Positions 18,593 through 29,135 of a stretch of DNA of 64,000 bases are shown piece by piece. A program made the translations under genes and the position numbers. The notes under the pieces are model-generated. The model saw only the letters and a list, made by a program, of their open reading frames with translations, did not search any database and was not told where the DNA came from. Position 1 is the stretch's first letter, and every line of letters begins with the position of its first letter. Origin of the DNA: Pedobacter sp. (lineage in GTDB: Bacteria > Bacteroidota > Bacteroidia > Sphingobacteriales > Sphingobacteriaceae); assembly GCA_008015505.1 (NCBI GenBank), contig SSFR01000007.1, positions 62,001 through 126,000 on the forward strand, read 5' to 3'.

Positions 18593-20191
18593 CTAGTTTT
18601 TAATATTCGATCCCTTCGGTGAAAATACTTTACTAAAAGTACCGAGAACACTATTACCAACGAACGCGCTTGCAGCAAGTGCACCACTAAAAATATGAGT
18701 TGTAGGCTCTCCTGTAGGCTCAATAACGGTAGCTTGTATATTATTCGTAGAATCTGCTGCAGTGAGAACAGCACGAGCCTCATCGATAACAACAATAGCG
18801 CGATTATTATCAGGAGTCTTACCAACAGCGATAATAGCATTACTTTCACTATCAATAGAGGTTTGATTAGTCATACTTCTGTCATTGTTGTTACCAAAAG
18901 CCCGGGCAGCAATTTTCATAGCTTCGGTAATAGCAGTCATGGCACCATTGCCAACATTGCTTGCAGCAGCAAGGGCACTGTTTAAGGCACTATTTGCAGT
19001 AATAATACTGCCACTACTAATACTACCTGCAGCAGCAAAAGCTGCATTTCCGGCAAAACTAGATGCGACTAGAGTACTATTCATAGCACTATTGGCAGCA
19101 ACGATAGAACCATTGCCAATACTACCTGCAGTAGCAAGAGCGCTATTTAAGGTACGAGATGCAGCAATGGTGGAACCATTGCCAATACTACCTGCAGCAG
19201 CAAGAGCGCTATTTAAGGCACGAGATGCAGCAATGGTGGAACCATTACCAATACTACCTGCAGTAGCAAGAGCGCTATTTAAGGCACGAGCTGTAGCTAC
19301 AAGAGCACCATTGCCAGTACTACTTGCAGCAGCGAGGGCGCCATTGCCGACATTACCTGCAGCAGCGAGGGCGCCATTACCAGCACTACCTGTTGCAACA
19401 AGAGTTCCATTACCAGCAGCCTCAAGATATCTCAGTGCATTATTATACATTTCCCAGAAAAGATTATCAGGAACGCCTTTATTAAAAAAATCACTGGCTT
19501 TCAGTATTTTATTTAAGAAATATATGGTAGTTACTTCAGAAAACTTGATTTTACGTATATCAGGACAAAGAATTTCGGCAGATTTAACACCCAATTTGGT
19601 ATGGTATGTCCCCAATATGGGTAATATATTGTTTTTTATATTGGATGGATCTAGAGAATCTGAAATTCGTAATCCTGCTCCTAGTTGGTTAAGGGATAAT
19701 TGAATGACCCACATTACAAACTGTGTAGGAAGTAAGTTAGTGGGCATTTTACTTAGCTTGGGCACAGCTGGAGAACCAAATGGTCGACTAGTTTTAGAAG
19801 GAGCGATCTGATATCCAGAAAGAGACAAACTACTCATTGCCACCCCAGCTATCTTGTCAGCTAGATTAGGACTTTTAGGTCGAAATATATTGAACTTACT
19901 ACCTTCTTTTAATACTGATGCGATTATCAATTGGCTGGTTACAAAATATCTTCTTTCTGAAGGGTTCCATTCTAGGTAGATTAATTTATCTTTTGAAGTA
20001 ACGATCCCTGTAAAGCCACCTTTTTTATTATTATAGTCATCATATAAGGTGAATATATCTCCAGGTTCTAAGTTTGATAATGAAACACGAAACAGCTCTT
20101 TACCATTTAGTCTACGTAAACACTCACTTAATATGCTTTTCATTTGTTTAGTAAACATATCTCGCCACATTTGGTTGCTTGCTGGGTTCAT
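18593..20191 (-). CDS. hypothetical protein with ~16 tandem 11-aa repeats
   Basis: Non-repetitive N-terminal ~260 aa, then units such as LNSALATAGSI / GNGSTIAASRA; codons read as an open 532 aa frame. Confidence 0.6.
   Translation of the reverse strand: MNPASNQMWRDMFTKQMKSILSECLRRLNGKELFRVSLSNLEPGDIFTLYDDYNNKKGGFTGIVTSKDKLIYLEWNPSERRYFVTSQLIIASVLKEGSKFNIFRPKSPNLADKIAGVAMSSLSLSGYQIAPSKTSRPFGSPAVPKLSKMPTNLLPTQFVMWVIQLSLNQLGAGLRISDSLDPSNIKNNILPILGTYHTKLGVKSAEILCPDIRKIKFSEVTTIYFLNKILKASDFFNKGVPDNLFWEMYNNALRYLEAAGNGTLVATGSAGNGALAAAGNVGNGALAAASSTGNGALVATARALNSALATAGSIGNGSTIAASRALNSALAAAGSIGNGSTIAASRTLNSALATAGSIGNGSIVAANSAMNSTLVASSFAGNAAFAAAGSISSGSIITANSALNSALAAASNVGNGAMTAITEAMKIAARAFGNNNDRSMTNQTSIDSESNAIIAVGKTPDNNRAIVVIDEARAVLTAADSTNNIQATVIEPTGEPTTHIFSGALAASAFVGNSVLGTFSKVFSPKGSNIKN
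18884..19414. repeat. 33/66 bp tandem coding repeat
   Basis: Recurring block gcaatggtggaaccattgccaatactacctgcagcagcaagagcgctatttaaggcacgagatgca with 66 bp higher-order period around 19130-19290. Confidence 0.8.
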
Positions 20192-20266
20192 TTATTTATA
20201 AAAAGTCTGATTGTTAATAATTGAATTAGACATTCGTGATTAGCGAATGTCTAATTCTAAGGTATT

Positions 20267-20427
20267 GAGCTAGTCTAAGGTTTATCTTTTTTTACTTTTT
20301 TGGTTTTTTCGGCTGCAATTTCGTTGGATTTTTCGCAATAGTCTCTTTCTATTGTTTCAAAATCAGCCTTATTTCGTTCAAAAATAAATGGTAATTACTT
20401 CCTAAAATAAACCTCAGATCAGCGCTC
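20267..20427 (-). repeat. ~161 bp MITE-like / structured repeat element, copy A
   Basis: Reverse complement closely matches 30780-30941; terminal inverted repeats gagctagtctaaggtttat / ataaacctcagatcagcgctc; internal hairpin caatag/ctattg. Confidence 0.75.
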
Positions 20428-20435
20428 ATTGTGTA

Positions 20436-20642
20436 TTATTTCTCTTCTGTTTTGACTAGTTTATATATGGTGTATCCTATTGCGGCAAGTCCTGCAGGAG
20501 CAAGCATAATTAAGAATCCTCCTAGTATGGTGGCTCCCACAGTAGCTGTAGTTGTAATAGGTTCAAATCCCCCATTTTGTTCTCTCATCTCATTTGCGCC
20601 CATTTCATGAGCATCAAACATCTTTAAATCTAAGGTTTTCAT
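20436..20642 (-). CDS. double-glycine leader peptide, bacteriocin-like
   Basis: MKTLDLKMFDAHEMGANEMREQNGG leader followed by a hydrophobic Gly/Ala-rich ~43 aa core (FEPITTTATVGATILGGFLIMLAPAGLAAIGYTIYKLVKTEEK). Confidence 0.6.
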   Translation of the reverse strand: MKTLDLKMFDAHEMGANEMREQNGGFEPITTTATVGATILGGFLIMLAPAGLAAIGYTIYKLVKTEEK

Positions 20643-20825
20643 CTTTTAATAATTTATATTTTCAATATATGAGACCAAATCTTGCGCAAGAGTCTGATTT
20701 GTTCTAACGAAGCTATGAAAATAAAATATTATTAAAAAAATATTAAATATGTATTAACAATTTTTAACATTAACACTTTAATGAAGTGCTTTTGCTCCCA
20801 ATTATTGTCCTATATTGGGGCTTTA

Positions 20826-20870
20826 AAGCAAGTAAGCCAATCTTCTTAGTGAAGATTGGCTTACTTGCTT
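20826..20870. terminator. terminator downstream of rpsJ
   Basis: Perfect 20 bp stem aagcaagtaagccaatcttc / gaagattggcttacttgctt, 5 nt loop. Confidence 0.7.
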
Positions 20871-20897
20871 AGAGATGATGTATGTGTTATTGGTATA

Positions 20898-21203
20898 TCA
20901 CACTTTAATTTCTACTTCAACACCACTTGGGAGCTCTAGCTTCATTAAGGCATCCACAGTTTTGGAATTGGAACTGTAGATATCTAATAAACGCTTATAC
21001 TCACATAGTTGGAATTGCTCGCGTGCTTTTTTATTCACGTGTGGTGAGCGTAGTACAGTGAATACCTTCTTTTCTGTTGGGAAGGGAATGGGACCGCTTA
21101 CTACAGCACCTGTAGGTTTAACTGTTTTTACGATTTTCTCACCAGATTTGTCTACCAAGTTGTAATCGTATGATTTTAATTTAATTCGGATACGTTGGCT
21201 CAT
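20898..21203 (-). CDS. rpsJ: 30S ribosomal protein S10
   Basis: [64 protein letters not shown]. Confidence 0.97.
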   Translation of the reverse strand: MSQRIRIKLKSYDYNLVDKSGEKIVKTVKPTGAVVSGPIPFPTEKKVFTVLRSPHVNKKAREQFQLCEYKRLLDIYSSNSKTVDALMKLELPSGVEVEIKV

Positions 21204-21319
21204 TGTTTTTTGCTTATCTACTATAAGAGCTATTCACTATAGTAGTTTGTGATTAATTTTTTGTACTAATTACTATCCAAGCTCTTCCCCCTTTTGGGGG
21301 GAAGGCGGGGAGATTCTTT

Positions 21320-23428
21320 TTATACGTTTTGTGTTTTTCTTCCTTTAACCTTAGCGATGATCTCATCTTGTACGTTTCGGGGCGCTTCTTCATAATGGTC
21401 AAATTCCATTGTTGAAGTGGCTCTACCTGAAGTGATCGTACGAAGCTGAGTTACGTAGCCAAACATTTCGGAAAGAGGAACCTGGGCTTTGATTACTTGT
21501 GATCCCGCTCTGGTATCCATTCCTTGAAGTTGTCCACGACGACGGTTCATATCTCCAATCACATCACCCATATTTTCTTCGGGTGTGAGTATTTCTACTT
21601 TCATGATAGGTTCCATTAATACGGGTCTAGCTTTAGGCAGTGCTTCACGGAAGGCTGTACGCGCACAAATTTCAAAAGATAAGGAGTCGGAATCGACAGC
21701 GTGAAATGATCCGTCAATCAGACGAACCTTCATATCTTGCAGCGGATAACCAGCCAAAACACCATTAGCCATAGCAGCAGCAAAACCCTTTTCGACAGAA
21801 GGAATGAATTCACGGGGAATTGCTCCACCCACAATCTCATTGACAAACTGCAAACCTGATTTACCTTCATCTACCGGAGAGATCACAACTTGGATATCGG
21901 CAAATTTACCACGACCACCTGTTTGTTTTTTATAAACTTCTCGGTGTTGAATAGACCCTGTGATTGCTTCTTTGTAAGCTACTTGAGGAGCTCCCTGGTT
22001 TACTTCTACTTTAAACTCACGTTTCAAACGATCCATGATAATATCTAAGTGAAGCTCACCCATACCCTCAATGACGGTTTGACCAGTTTCCTCGTCCGTT
22101 TTTACGCGAAAAGTAGGATCTTCTTCAGCTAATTTACCTAATGCGATTCCTAACTTATCTACATCCGCTTGTGTTTTAGGTTCAATAGCCAAACCAATTA
22201 CAGGTTCGGGGAAGTTCATTGATTCCAAAATGATTGGATTTTTTTCGTCGCAAAGAGTGTCCCCTGTTTTGATGTCTTTAAAGCCAACCACTGCAGCAAT
22301 ATCTCCCGCTCCAACATTTGGAATCGGATTTTGTTTATTGGCATGCATTTGGAAAATACGAGAAATACGTTCTTTAGCCTCAGAACGTGTATTGTACACA
22401 TAAGAACCTGCTTCCAGATTACCTGAGTATACACGAATAAAGCATAGGCGTCCTACAAATGGATCCGTTGCAATTTTAAATGCAAGTGCAGAAAATGGTT
22501 CCTTGATATCCGGCGTGCGGAGTATTTCTTCACCAGTGTTAGGGTTTGTTCCTGTGATACCTTTTGAATCTAATGGTGAAGGCAATAGTTCCATCACATA
22601 ATCAAGCATGGTTTGTACACCTTTATTTTTGAAAGATGAGCCACAAACCATAGGAACGATTTTTGCATCCAACACAGCCTGACGTAGGGCATCTAGTACT
22701 TCACGTTCAGTGATTGTTTCGGGGGCTTCGAAGAATTTTTCCATCAAGCCCTCATCGTATTCAGCTACTGATTCTAATAGTTTTTCTCTCCATTCGGTAG
22801 CCTCTTCTAGCATATCATCTGGAATAGGAACCTCAGTAAAAGTCATTCCTTTATCGTGTTCGTTCCAAACAATACCACGGAAGTTGATTAGATCTACCAC
22901 GCCTTTGAAGTTATCTTCAGCACCGATAGGTAACTGTAGTGGAACGGCATTGCTACCAAGCATATCTTTTACTTGCTTAACTACCTTTAAGAAGTCTGCT
23001 CCTGAGCGGTCCATTTTATTAACGAATCCGATACGAGCGACGTTGTAGTTATTTGCTAGACGCCAGTTAGTTTCTGATTGGGGCTCAACGCCGTCAACAG
23101 CCGAAAATAGAAATACCAATCCATCTAGTACGCGCAATGAACGATTTACTTCAACCGTAAAATCTACGTGACCCGGCGTATCGATAATATTGATGTGATA
23201 GGTATGATTTCTATATTTCCAATTTACTGTAGTGGCTGCAGAAGTAATAGTGATACCTCGCTCTTGTTCCTGAGCCATCCAGTCCATGGTTGCGGCACCT
23301 TCATGTACCTCACCAATTTTGTGGCTAACACCAGAATAATACAGGATCCGCTCTGTGGTAGTTGTTTTACCTGCATCGATATGGGCAGCAATTCCAATGT
23401 TTCTTGTATATTTTAAATCTCTTGACAT
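21320..23428 (-). CDS. fusA: elongation factor G
   Basis: [32 protein letters not shown], full-length EF-G. Confidence 0.98.
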   Translation of the reverse strand: MSRDLKYTRNIGIAAHIDAGKTTTTERILYYSGVSHKIGEVHEGAATMDWMAQEQERGITITSAATTVNWKYRNHTYHINIIDTPGHVDFTVEVNRSLRVLDGLVFLFSAVDGVEPQSETNWRLANNYNVARIGFVNKMDRSGADFLKVVKQVKDMLGSNAVPLQLPIGAEDNFKGVVDLINFRGIVWNEHDKGMTFTEVPIPDDMLEEATEWREKLLESVAEYDEGLMEKFFEAPETITEREVLDALRQAVLDAKIVPMVCGSSFKNKGVQTMLDYVMELLPSPLDSKGITGTNPNTGEEILRTPDIKEPFSALAFKIATDPFVGRLCFIRVYSGNLEAGSYVYNTRSEAKERISRIFQMHANKQNPIPNVGAGDIAAVVGFKDIKTGDTLCDEKNPIILESMNFPEPVIGLAIEPKTQADVDKLGIALGKLAEEDPTFRVKTDEETGQTVIEGMGELHLDIIMDRLKREFKVEVNQGAPQVAYKEAITGSIQHREVYKKQTGGRGKFADIQVVISPVDEGKSGLQFVNEIVGGAIPREFIPSVEKGFAAAMANGVLAGYPLQDMKVRLIDGSFHAVDSDSLSFEICARTAFREALPKARPVLMEPIMKVEILTPEENMGDVIGDMNRRRGQLQGMDTRAGSQVIKAQVPLSEMFGYVTQLRTITSGRATSTMEFDHYEEAPRNVQDEIIAKVKGRKTQNV

Positions 23429-23442
23429 GCCTTGGTTCTTGA

Positions 23443-23910
23443 TTAGAATCTAAAGTGAGAGAATGCTTTATTTGCTTCAGCCATTTTGTGAGTATCTTCC
23501 TTCTTCTTCACTGCAGCACCCTCACCTTTGGAAGCAGAAATGATTTCTCCAGCTAATTTTTCTATCATAGTTTTTTCGCCACGTTTGCGCGCGTAGTTGA
23601 TCAGCCACTTCATTCCTAAAGCAGTTTTTCGTTCTGGGCGAACTTCTGTAGGAACTTGAAAGTTTGCTCCACCTACTCGACGAGATTTTACCTCTACCGA
23701 AGGCATGATATTATTAAGTGCTTTTTTCCAAGCTTCTAGACCACTTTCGGTAGTTTTCTTCTCTACTAATTCAACAGCATCATAAAATATTGCGTAAGCA
23801 ATTGATTTTTTGCCGTCGTACATCATATTATTTACAAATCGAGTAACCATGACGTCGTTAAACTTCGGGTCAGGCAGAATGATTCTCTTTTTTGGTTTTG
23901 ATTTTCTCAT
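23443..23910 (-). CDS. rpsG: 30S ribosomal protein S7
   Basis: [45 protein letters not shown]. Confidence 0.97.
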   Translation of the reverse strand: MRKSKPKKRIILPDPKFNDVMVTRFVNNMMYDGKKSIAYAIFYDAVELVEKKTTESGLEAWKKALNNIMPSVEVKSRRVGGANFQVPTEVRPERKTALGMKWLINYARKRGEKTMIEKLAGEIISASKGEGAAVKKKEDTHKMAEANKAFSHFRF

Positions 23911-23929
23911 GTTGCTTTCCTCCGTTTAA

Positions 23930-24352
23930 TTATTTCTTTTTTCCTTTAGCGGGAGCCCCTTTTGTTGCAGCGGCTTGCCCAGGTTTAGGTCTCTTGGTTC
24001 CGTATTTAGAACGACGTTGATTACGTCCAGTAACACCAGAAGTATCTAATGCACCACGGATAATATGGTAACGAACTCCCGGCAAATCCTTTACACGACC
24101 TCCACGAATCAATACGATAGAGTGTTCCTGTAAGTTGTGTCCTTCACCAGGAATGTAGGCATTTACCTCTTTGCCATTGGTTAAGCGTACACGGGCAACT
24201 TTACGCATAGCTGAGTTTGGTTTTTTAGGGGTAGTGGTGTATACACGTGTACACACTCCTCTTCGCTGTGGACAACTGTCCAACGCTGGAGACTTACTCT
24301 TGTCTTCCAGAGCTACTCTACCTTTTCTAACTAATTGTTGAATAGTAGGCAT
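23930..24352 (-). CDS. rpsL: 30S ribosomal protein S12
   Basis: [12 protein letters not shown]...[51 protein letters not shown]. Confidence 0.98.
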   Translation of the reverse strand: MPTIQQLVRKGRVALEDKSKSPALDSCPQRRGVCTRVYTTTPKKPNSAMRKVARVRLTNGKEVNAYIPGEGHNLQEHSIVLIRGGRVKDLPGVRYHIIRGALDTSGVTGRNQRRSKYGTKRPKPGQAAATKGAPAKGKKK

Positions 24353-24566
24353 TTTTCCTTTTTGTTACTTAATTAAGTTTTGACCTAAATTATAGGATTG
24401 CAAAGGTAGTATTTAAAATTTGATTATCAATGGGTTGGATAAGCTTACTAGTCGGAAATGGACCAAATGTAAATACACTTATTTAACAATTAGGACTATT
24501 AATATGCTATTGTTTTAAATAGATTAATAATCATACTTTTAGCGAAAGTGTAATTAATCAAAAAAG

Positions 24567-25262
24567 ATGAATCATTTGCGTAAAAAAGCATTATTATGTG
24601 GTATAGCTGGGTTGATGTCCTTTTCTGTTGTCGCCCAGAGTAAGCAATCCACCAGTCAAACGAAGTCGAATGTTACTTTTGGTGTAAAAGCAGGGGCTAC
24701 TTTTTCTAAGTTTTCTCTTTCGGGTGATAACTCAGTGGGTTATACATCATCTTCTCTTCCCTCCTTCTATGTAGGTGGTACGGTGGATATACCTCTTTTT
24801 GGCCTCTTGTCTGTTGAGTCTGGTTTGTCGTTGATAGGTAAGGGTAGTAATATTCATTTCCCTTCACTTCCACCAACTTCTATGGATATAAAATATTCTC
24901 CTATCTACTTAGAACTTCCTGTAAATCTGGTATTAAAGCAGAAACTTGGTCCAGGCAGTATTTTTATAGGGGCAGGACCTTATTTGAGTTTTGGTTTAGG
25001 AGGCAAGATTAAAGTGACTACTGTAGATCTACAAGGTATTCTGACCGTGGACAAAGATGGAAGTCTACAATTTGGTTCAGATACCTCTAAGGATATTAAA
25101 TCAACCGATTTTGGATTAAACGTTTTGTTAGGTTATCAGTTGAAAAATGGACTAAATATTCATGGAGGATATGGTTTAGGCTTGACAAATATTAATCCCG
25201 AGCCCACTGCACCAACATCTAAGAATACAGTTATTTCTGTGGGCTTAGGTTACTCATTTTAG
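24567..25262 (+). CDS. outer-membrane beta-barrel (PorT-like) protein
   Basis: Signal peptide, TFGVKAGATFSKF, LLSVESGLSLIGKG, C-terminal NTVISVGLGYSF. Confidence 0.75.
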   Translation: MNHLRKKALLCGIAGLMSFSVVAQSKQSTSQTKSNVTFGVKAGATFSKFSLSGDNSVGYTSSSLPSFYVGGTVDIPLFGLLSVESGLSLIGKGSNIHFPSLPPTSMDIKYSPIYLELPVNLVLKQKLGPGSIFIGAGPYLSFGLGGKIKVTTVDLQGILTVDKDGSLQFGSDTSKDIKSTDFGLNVLLGYQLKNGLNIHGGYGLGLTNINPEPTAPTSKNTVISVGLGYSF

Positions 25263-25420
25263 TGTTGTATTGATGTTTACTATCTGTCATAAGAGAGGAA
25301 GTAGTCTCATTTCGTGGTGAAATTATACGGGGAAAACGCCTAAATCCTAATAAATTTTGTCAGCATACGAGTTATGAACTACTAATACTTTGGCTAGCTT
25401 TGTATGAAAAAAATAGAATT

Positions 25421-26311
25421 ATGAGTGTACTTGTTAATAAAGATTCTAAAGTTATAGTTCAAGGTTTTACAGGTAATGAAGGTACTTATCATGCTTCGCA
25501 GATGATTGAGTACGGTACTAATGTAGTTGGTGGAGTTACTCCCGGAAAGGGTGGGCAAAGGCATTTGGATCGTCCGGTATTTAATACGGTTAGGGAAGCC
25601 GTTGATCAAGTAGGTGCTAATGTATCGATCATTTTTGTGCCTCCTGCTTTTGCTGCTGATGCCATTATGGAAGCTGCTGAGGCAGGTATCAAAGTGATTG
25701 TATGTATTACTGAGGGTATTCCAACTAAGGATATGATTCAAGTGAAGGAGTACATTTCGGGACGAGACTGTCGGTTAATTGGGCCAAATTGTCCAGGTAT
25801 TATTACTACTGGAGAAGCTAAAATAGGTATCATGCCAGGTTTTATTTTTAAGAAAGGGCATGTGGGGGTGGTGTCTAAGTCAGGAACTTTAACCTATGAA
25901 GCAGTTGATCAAGTAGTGAAAGCAGGTTTGGGTATTACAACAGCTATTGGTATTGGTGGAGATCCAATTATTGGTACTACGACCAGAGAAGCCGTGGAAT
26001 TATTAATGAATGATTCAGAAACATGGGGTATCATCATGATTGGCGAAATAGGTGGTGGGATGGAAGCCGAGGCTGCTCGCTGGATTAAGCAGTATGGAAC
26101 TAAGCCTGTGGTTGGATTTATTGCAGGTCAGACTGCTCCTGCGGGACGTCGTATGGGACATGCGGGTGCAATTGTTGGTGGGGCTGATGATACGGCAGCA
26201 GCAAAAATGAAAATCATGGCCGAGTGTGGTATTCGTGTGGTGGAGTCTCCGGCCGAAATTGGAGAAGCAATGGCCGAAGAGTTGCAAAAAATAAAAGTGA
26301 CGAATACATAG
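25421..26311 (+). CDS. sucD: succinyl-CoA synthetase alpha subunit
   Basis: [55 protein letters not shown]; start trimmed to [10 protein letters not shown]. Confidence 0.95.
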   Translation: MSVLVNKDSKVIVQGFTGNEGTYHASQMIEYGTNVVGGVTPGKGGQRHLDRPVFNTVREAVDQVGANVSIIFVPPAFAADAIMEAAEAGIKVIVCITEGIPTKDMIQVKEYISGRDCRLIGPNCPGIITTGEAKIGIMPGFIFKKGHVGVVSKSGTLTYEAVDQVVKAGLGITTAIGIGGDPIIGTTTREAVELLMNDSETWGIIMIGEIGGGMEAEAARWIKQYGTKPVVGFIAGQTAPAGRRMGHAGAIVGGADDTAAAKMKIMAECGIRVVESPAEIGEAMAEELQKIKVTNT

Positions 26312-26319
26312 GTAAAATT

Positions 26320-26345
26320 AAAGGGCAGAACAGTTTCTGCCCTTT
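26320..26345. terminator. sucD terminator
   Basis: aaagggcagaa-cagt-ttctgcccttt then T-run. Confidence 0.75.
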
Positions 26346-26374
26346 TTAATTTCATAATACAAGGTTAAAAGCCC

Positions 26375-28177
26375 ATGCGGAATTTATACTTACTCTTAGT
26401 AGTTTTTTTACTTTCTACAAGTGTAAAGGGACAGCTCATCAATGATGAAGCTTTGGCTGCACAATATAATCAGGCTGGTGATTTCGATAAAGCACTTACA
26501 CTTTATCGAAAGCTATTCAACAAAAGCAAAGATGCCAGGTTCTATGTTCCCTACTTTTCCTGTTTATTGCGTGCAAAAAAATATGATGAAGCTGAGCAAT
26601 TGGTTAAACGACAGCTGAAAAGTGTTCCATCGGATAATACTTATGTGGCAGATTTAGCTAAGATATATCAGGAGCGTGGCGAACTCAATAAACTTGCTGA
26701 GTGGTACAGCAAGATTATCAAGCAGTTACCTAGAAATGAATTAGCAATAAAGAGTCTGGCTGTTGCTTTTTATAACGTGGGTATTTATGATTATGCAATT
26801 AAAACCTATTTGGCTGGTCGTGATTTATTAGTTGATGAGCATGCATTTTTCACTGAGCTGATCGATCTGTATCGTTTACGTAAGGATAAGATTATGCTTA
26901 CCCACGAGTATCTAAATGCACTTGCATTGAATCCTGCGCTTTTAGGACAAATAGAGGATACTTTGCCTAGTGTTTTTGAAGATCAGGGAGATTATGATTT
27001 TTTAAAGACTGCGTTGCTCAAGCGTTTACAAAAAGATCCCCAAAATATTGCCTTTACTGAGTTACTTATTTGGCAGTTTATCCAACGGAGAGATTTTGCC
27101 ATGGCACTCAAGCAAACCTTGGCCTTAGATAAGCGTTTAAACGAAGAAGGCCATCGGGTGTATGACCTCTCCAAATTATTGGTAAGTAATCAGGCTTATA
27201 ATCAAGCTATTGAGGCTTTGGACTATTTGATAGCTAAGGGGGCTAATGCCAAATTTTATATTCAGGCGAAAATTGATTTGCTGGATATTAAAACCAAATT
27301 AGCAATAGCTGGTAATTATTCAACAGCTGATTTACTTGCTTTGGAAAAAGATTATCAGGATTTGCTACGGGACATTGGGAAAAGTACAGAGACCGCCTTC
27401 GCCATACGTGCTTTGGCTAATTTGCAAGCCTATTATTTACACAAGCCTAATGATGCAAAAGCGGGTTTAGAAGAATTATTAAATATGCCTAGGTTGACAC
27501 TATCAACCATTGGGCAAGTTAAGCTAGAATTAGCTGATGTGGATGTTGTTTCAGATGAAGTTTGGGATGCGGCTTTGATCTATGGCCAGGTTGAGAAGCA
27601 GTTTACGGGTGAGCCTTTGGGGCAGGAAGCTAAAGTCAGGAATGCCCGATTATCCTATTATCAGGGTGATTTTGCCTGGGCTAAGATGCAGCTAGATGTA
27701 TTGAAGGGGGCGACTTCGCAATTGATAGCTAATGATGCACTTAATTTAAGCTTGTTACTATCCGACAATTTACAAGGTGAGTCTGATACCAGTGCCCTGA
27801 AGAAGTACGCTCGTGCTGATCTATTAATTTTCAAAAATTTACCTGATCAAGCATTGTCGGTGTTGGACAGTATTGGTGTGCTTTATCCGAAGAACTCATT
27901 GGCAGATGATATTCTTATGGCTAAAGCCAAAATTTATGTAGCTAAAAACAGTTACCTTGAAGCGATTACCCAGTTGCAAAAAATCATAACAGAGCACGGT
28001 ACTGGTTTATGGGCAGATGATGCACTTTTTATGATGGCTGATATTGCCGAAACAAAACTCAATCAGCCCGAAAAAGCGAAGGAATTCTATCAAAAAATCA
28101 TTGTGGATTTTCCTGGGAGCCTATATGTGATTGAAGCTAGGAAGCGGTTCCGTAATCTTCGTGGGGATAAGCTATAA
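26375..28177 (+). CDS. TPR-repeat protein with signal peptide
   Basis: N-terminal signal; repeated TPR-like helices, e.g. DFDKALTLYRKLF, AKEFYQKIIVDFPGSLYVIEARKRFRNLRG. Confidence 0.75.
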   Translation: MRNLYLLLVVFLLSTSVKGQLINDEALAAQYNQAGDFDKALTLYRKLFNKSKDARFYVPYFSCLLRAKKYDEAEQLVKRQLKSVPSDNTYVADLAKIYQERGELNKLAEWYSKIIKQLPRNELAIKSLAVAFYNVGIYDYAIKTYLAGRDLLVDEHAFFTELIDLYRLRKDKIMLTHEYLNALALNPALLGQIEDTLPSVFEDQGDYDFLKTALLKRLQKDPQNIAFTELLIWQFIQRRDFAMALKQTLALDKRLNEEGHRVYDLSKLLVSNQAYNQAIEALDYLIAKGANAKFYIQAKIDLLDIKTKLAIAGNYSTADLLALEKDYQDLLRDIGKSTETAFAIRALANLQAYYLHKPNDAKAGLEELLNMPRLTLSTIGQVKLELADVDVVSDEVWDAALIYGQVEKQFTGEPLGQEAKVRNARLSYYQGDFAWAKMQLDVLKGATSQLIANDALNLSLLLSDNLQGESDTSALKKYARADLLIFKNLPDQALSVLDSIGVLYPKNSLADDILMAKAKIYVAKNSYLEAITQLQKIITEHGTGLWADDALFMMADIAETKLNQPEKAKEFYQKIIVDFPGSLYVIEARKRFRNLRGDKL

Positions 28178-28210
28178 GGTTCCATATGCAAATGAATTAT
28201 CTTTGCACCC

Positions 28211-28519
28211 ATGATTATTTATAATGTTACTGTTATCCTGGATGAAGTTATTCATGTAGACTGGGTGAATTGGATGAAAAATGGGCACCTTCAAGAGGTG
28301 ATGAATACAAACTGCTTTATTTCCAGTCGTGTTTTAAAAGTACTTGAGTCGCCCAACGATGGCGTGACTTATTGCGTTCAGTATACTGCAGAAACACTCG
28401 AGAAATACAGAATGTATCAAGCTGATTTTGCACCTGCTTTACAAGCTAAGTTCCCTGCTCATTTTACTAATAAGTTTGTGGTTTATCGTACCATAATGGA
28501 GGTGGTTGATTGGGTATGA
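28211..28519 (+). CDS. DUF4286 family protein
   Basis: MIIYNVTVILDEVIHVDWVNWMKNGHLQEVM pattern. Confidence 0.75.
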   Translation: MIIYNVTVILDEVIHVDWVNWMKNGHLQEVMNTNCFISSRVLKVLESPNDGVTYCVQYTAETLEKYRMYQADFAPALQAKFPAHFTNKFVVYRTIMEVVDWV

Positions 28520-29064
28520 AGTTTATCAAGACGCACATCGATGGTTTGTATATCATCGAACCTAAACTATGGGAAGATGATCGTGGGCATTTCTATGAAA
28601 GCTATAATAAGCAGCTTTTTGAGGAGGCTGGTATCATTGCTGATTTTGTACAAGATAACGAGTCGCTTTCCAACCGGGGGGTAGTACGCGGGTTGCATGC
28701 TCAAAGGGCGCCTTTTGCTCAGGGCAAATTAATGCGCGTTGTACAAGGAAAGGTGATGGATATTGTCGTAGATATTCGGAAGCATTCGCCCACTTTTGGG
28801 CAGTATGTGCGTGTTGAACTAAGTTCAGAGAATCGCCGCATGTTTTGGGTTCCCCCTGGATTCTTACATGGCTTTGCTGCATTAGTTGATCATACTATTT
28901 TTAATTACAAAGTAACAAGCCTATATGATAAGGCATCCGAAGTTGGTGTGGTATGGAATGATCCTGATTTAAATATCGACTGGGGAATTACTGATCAGGT
29001 GGCGCATGTATCTGAAAAAGATAAGTTGCTACCGCGCTTAAAAGAGATTGAAGCCCCATTTTAG
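28516..29064 (+). CDS. rfbC: dTDP-4-dehydrorhamnose 3,5-epimerase
   Basis: DDRGHFYESYNKQLFEEAGI, QDNESLSNRGVVRGLHAQ, VPPGFLHGFAAL; 4 bp ATGA overlap with the upstream CDS. Confidence 0.93.
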   Translation: MKFIKTHIDGLYIIEPKLWEDDRGHFYESYNKQLFEEAGIIADFVQDNESLSNRGVVRGLHAQRAPFAQGKLMRVVQGKVMDIVVDIRKHSPTFGQYVRVELSSENRRMFWVPPGFLHGFAALVDHTIFNYKVTSLYDKASEVGVVWNDPDLNIDWGITDQVAHVSEKDKLLPRLKEIEAPF

Positions 29065-29088
29065 GTGTATGATAAAGCCTCATCCTAA

Positions 29089-29108
29089 CCCTCTCCGAAA
29101 GGAGAGGG
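29089..29108. terminator. GC-rich hairpin terminator
   Basis: ccctctcc-gaaa-ggagaggg followed by gattttt. Confidence 0.6.
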
Positions 29109-29135
29109 GGCGATTTTTCTACTCAAAAAGGATTT

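Noticed and set aside
18884-19414. CRISPR-like spacing of repeats
   Set aside because: Period is 33/66 bp with no unique spacers and an open reading frame; it is a coding tandem repeat. No other CRISPR-like array was seen.
18885-19703. 272 aa plus-strand ORF with EPLPILPAAARALFKARDAAMV repeats, opposite the 11-aa repeat protein
   Set aside because: An antisense frame kept open by the same 33/66 bp DNA repeat; it lacks the non-repetitive N-terminus and sensible context of the minus-strand ORF. Which strand is translated should still be confirmed experimentally.
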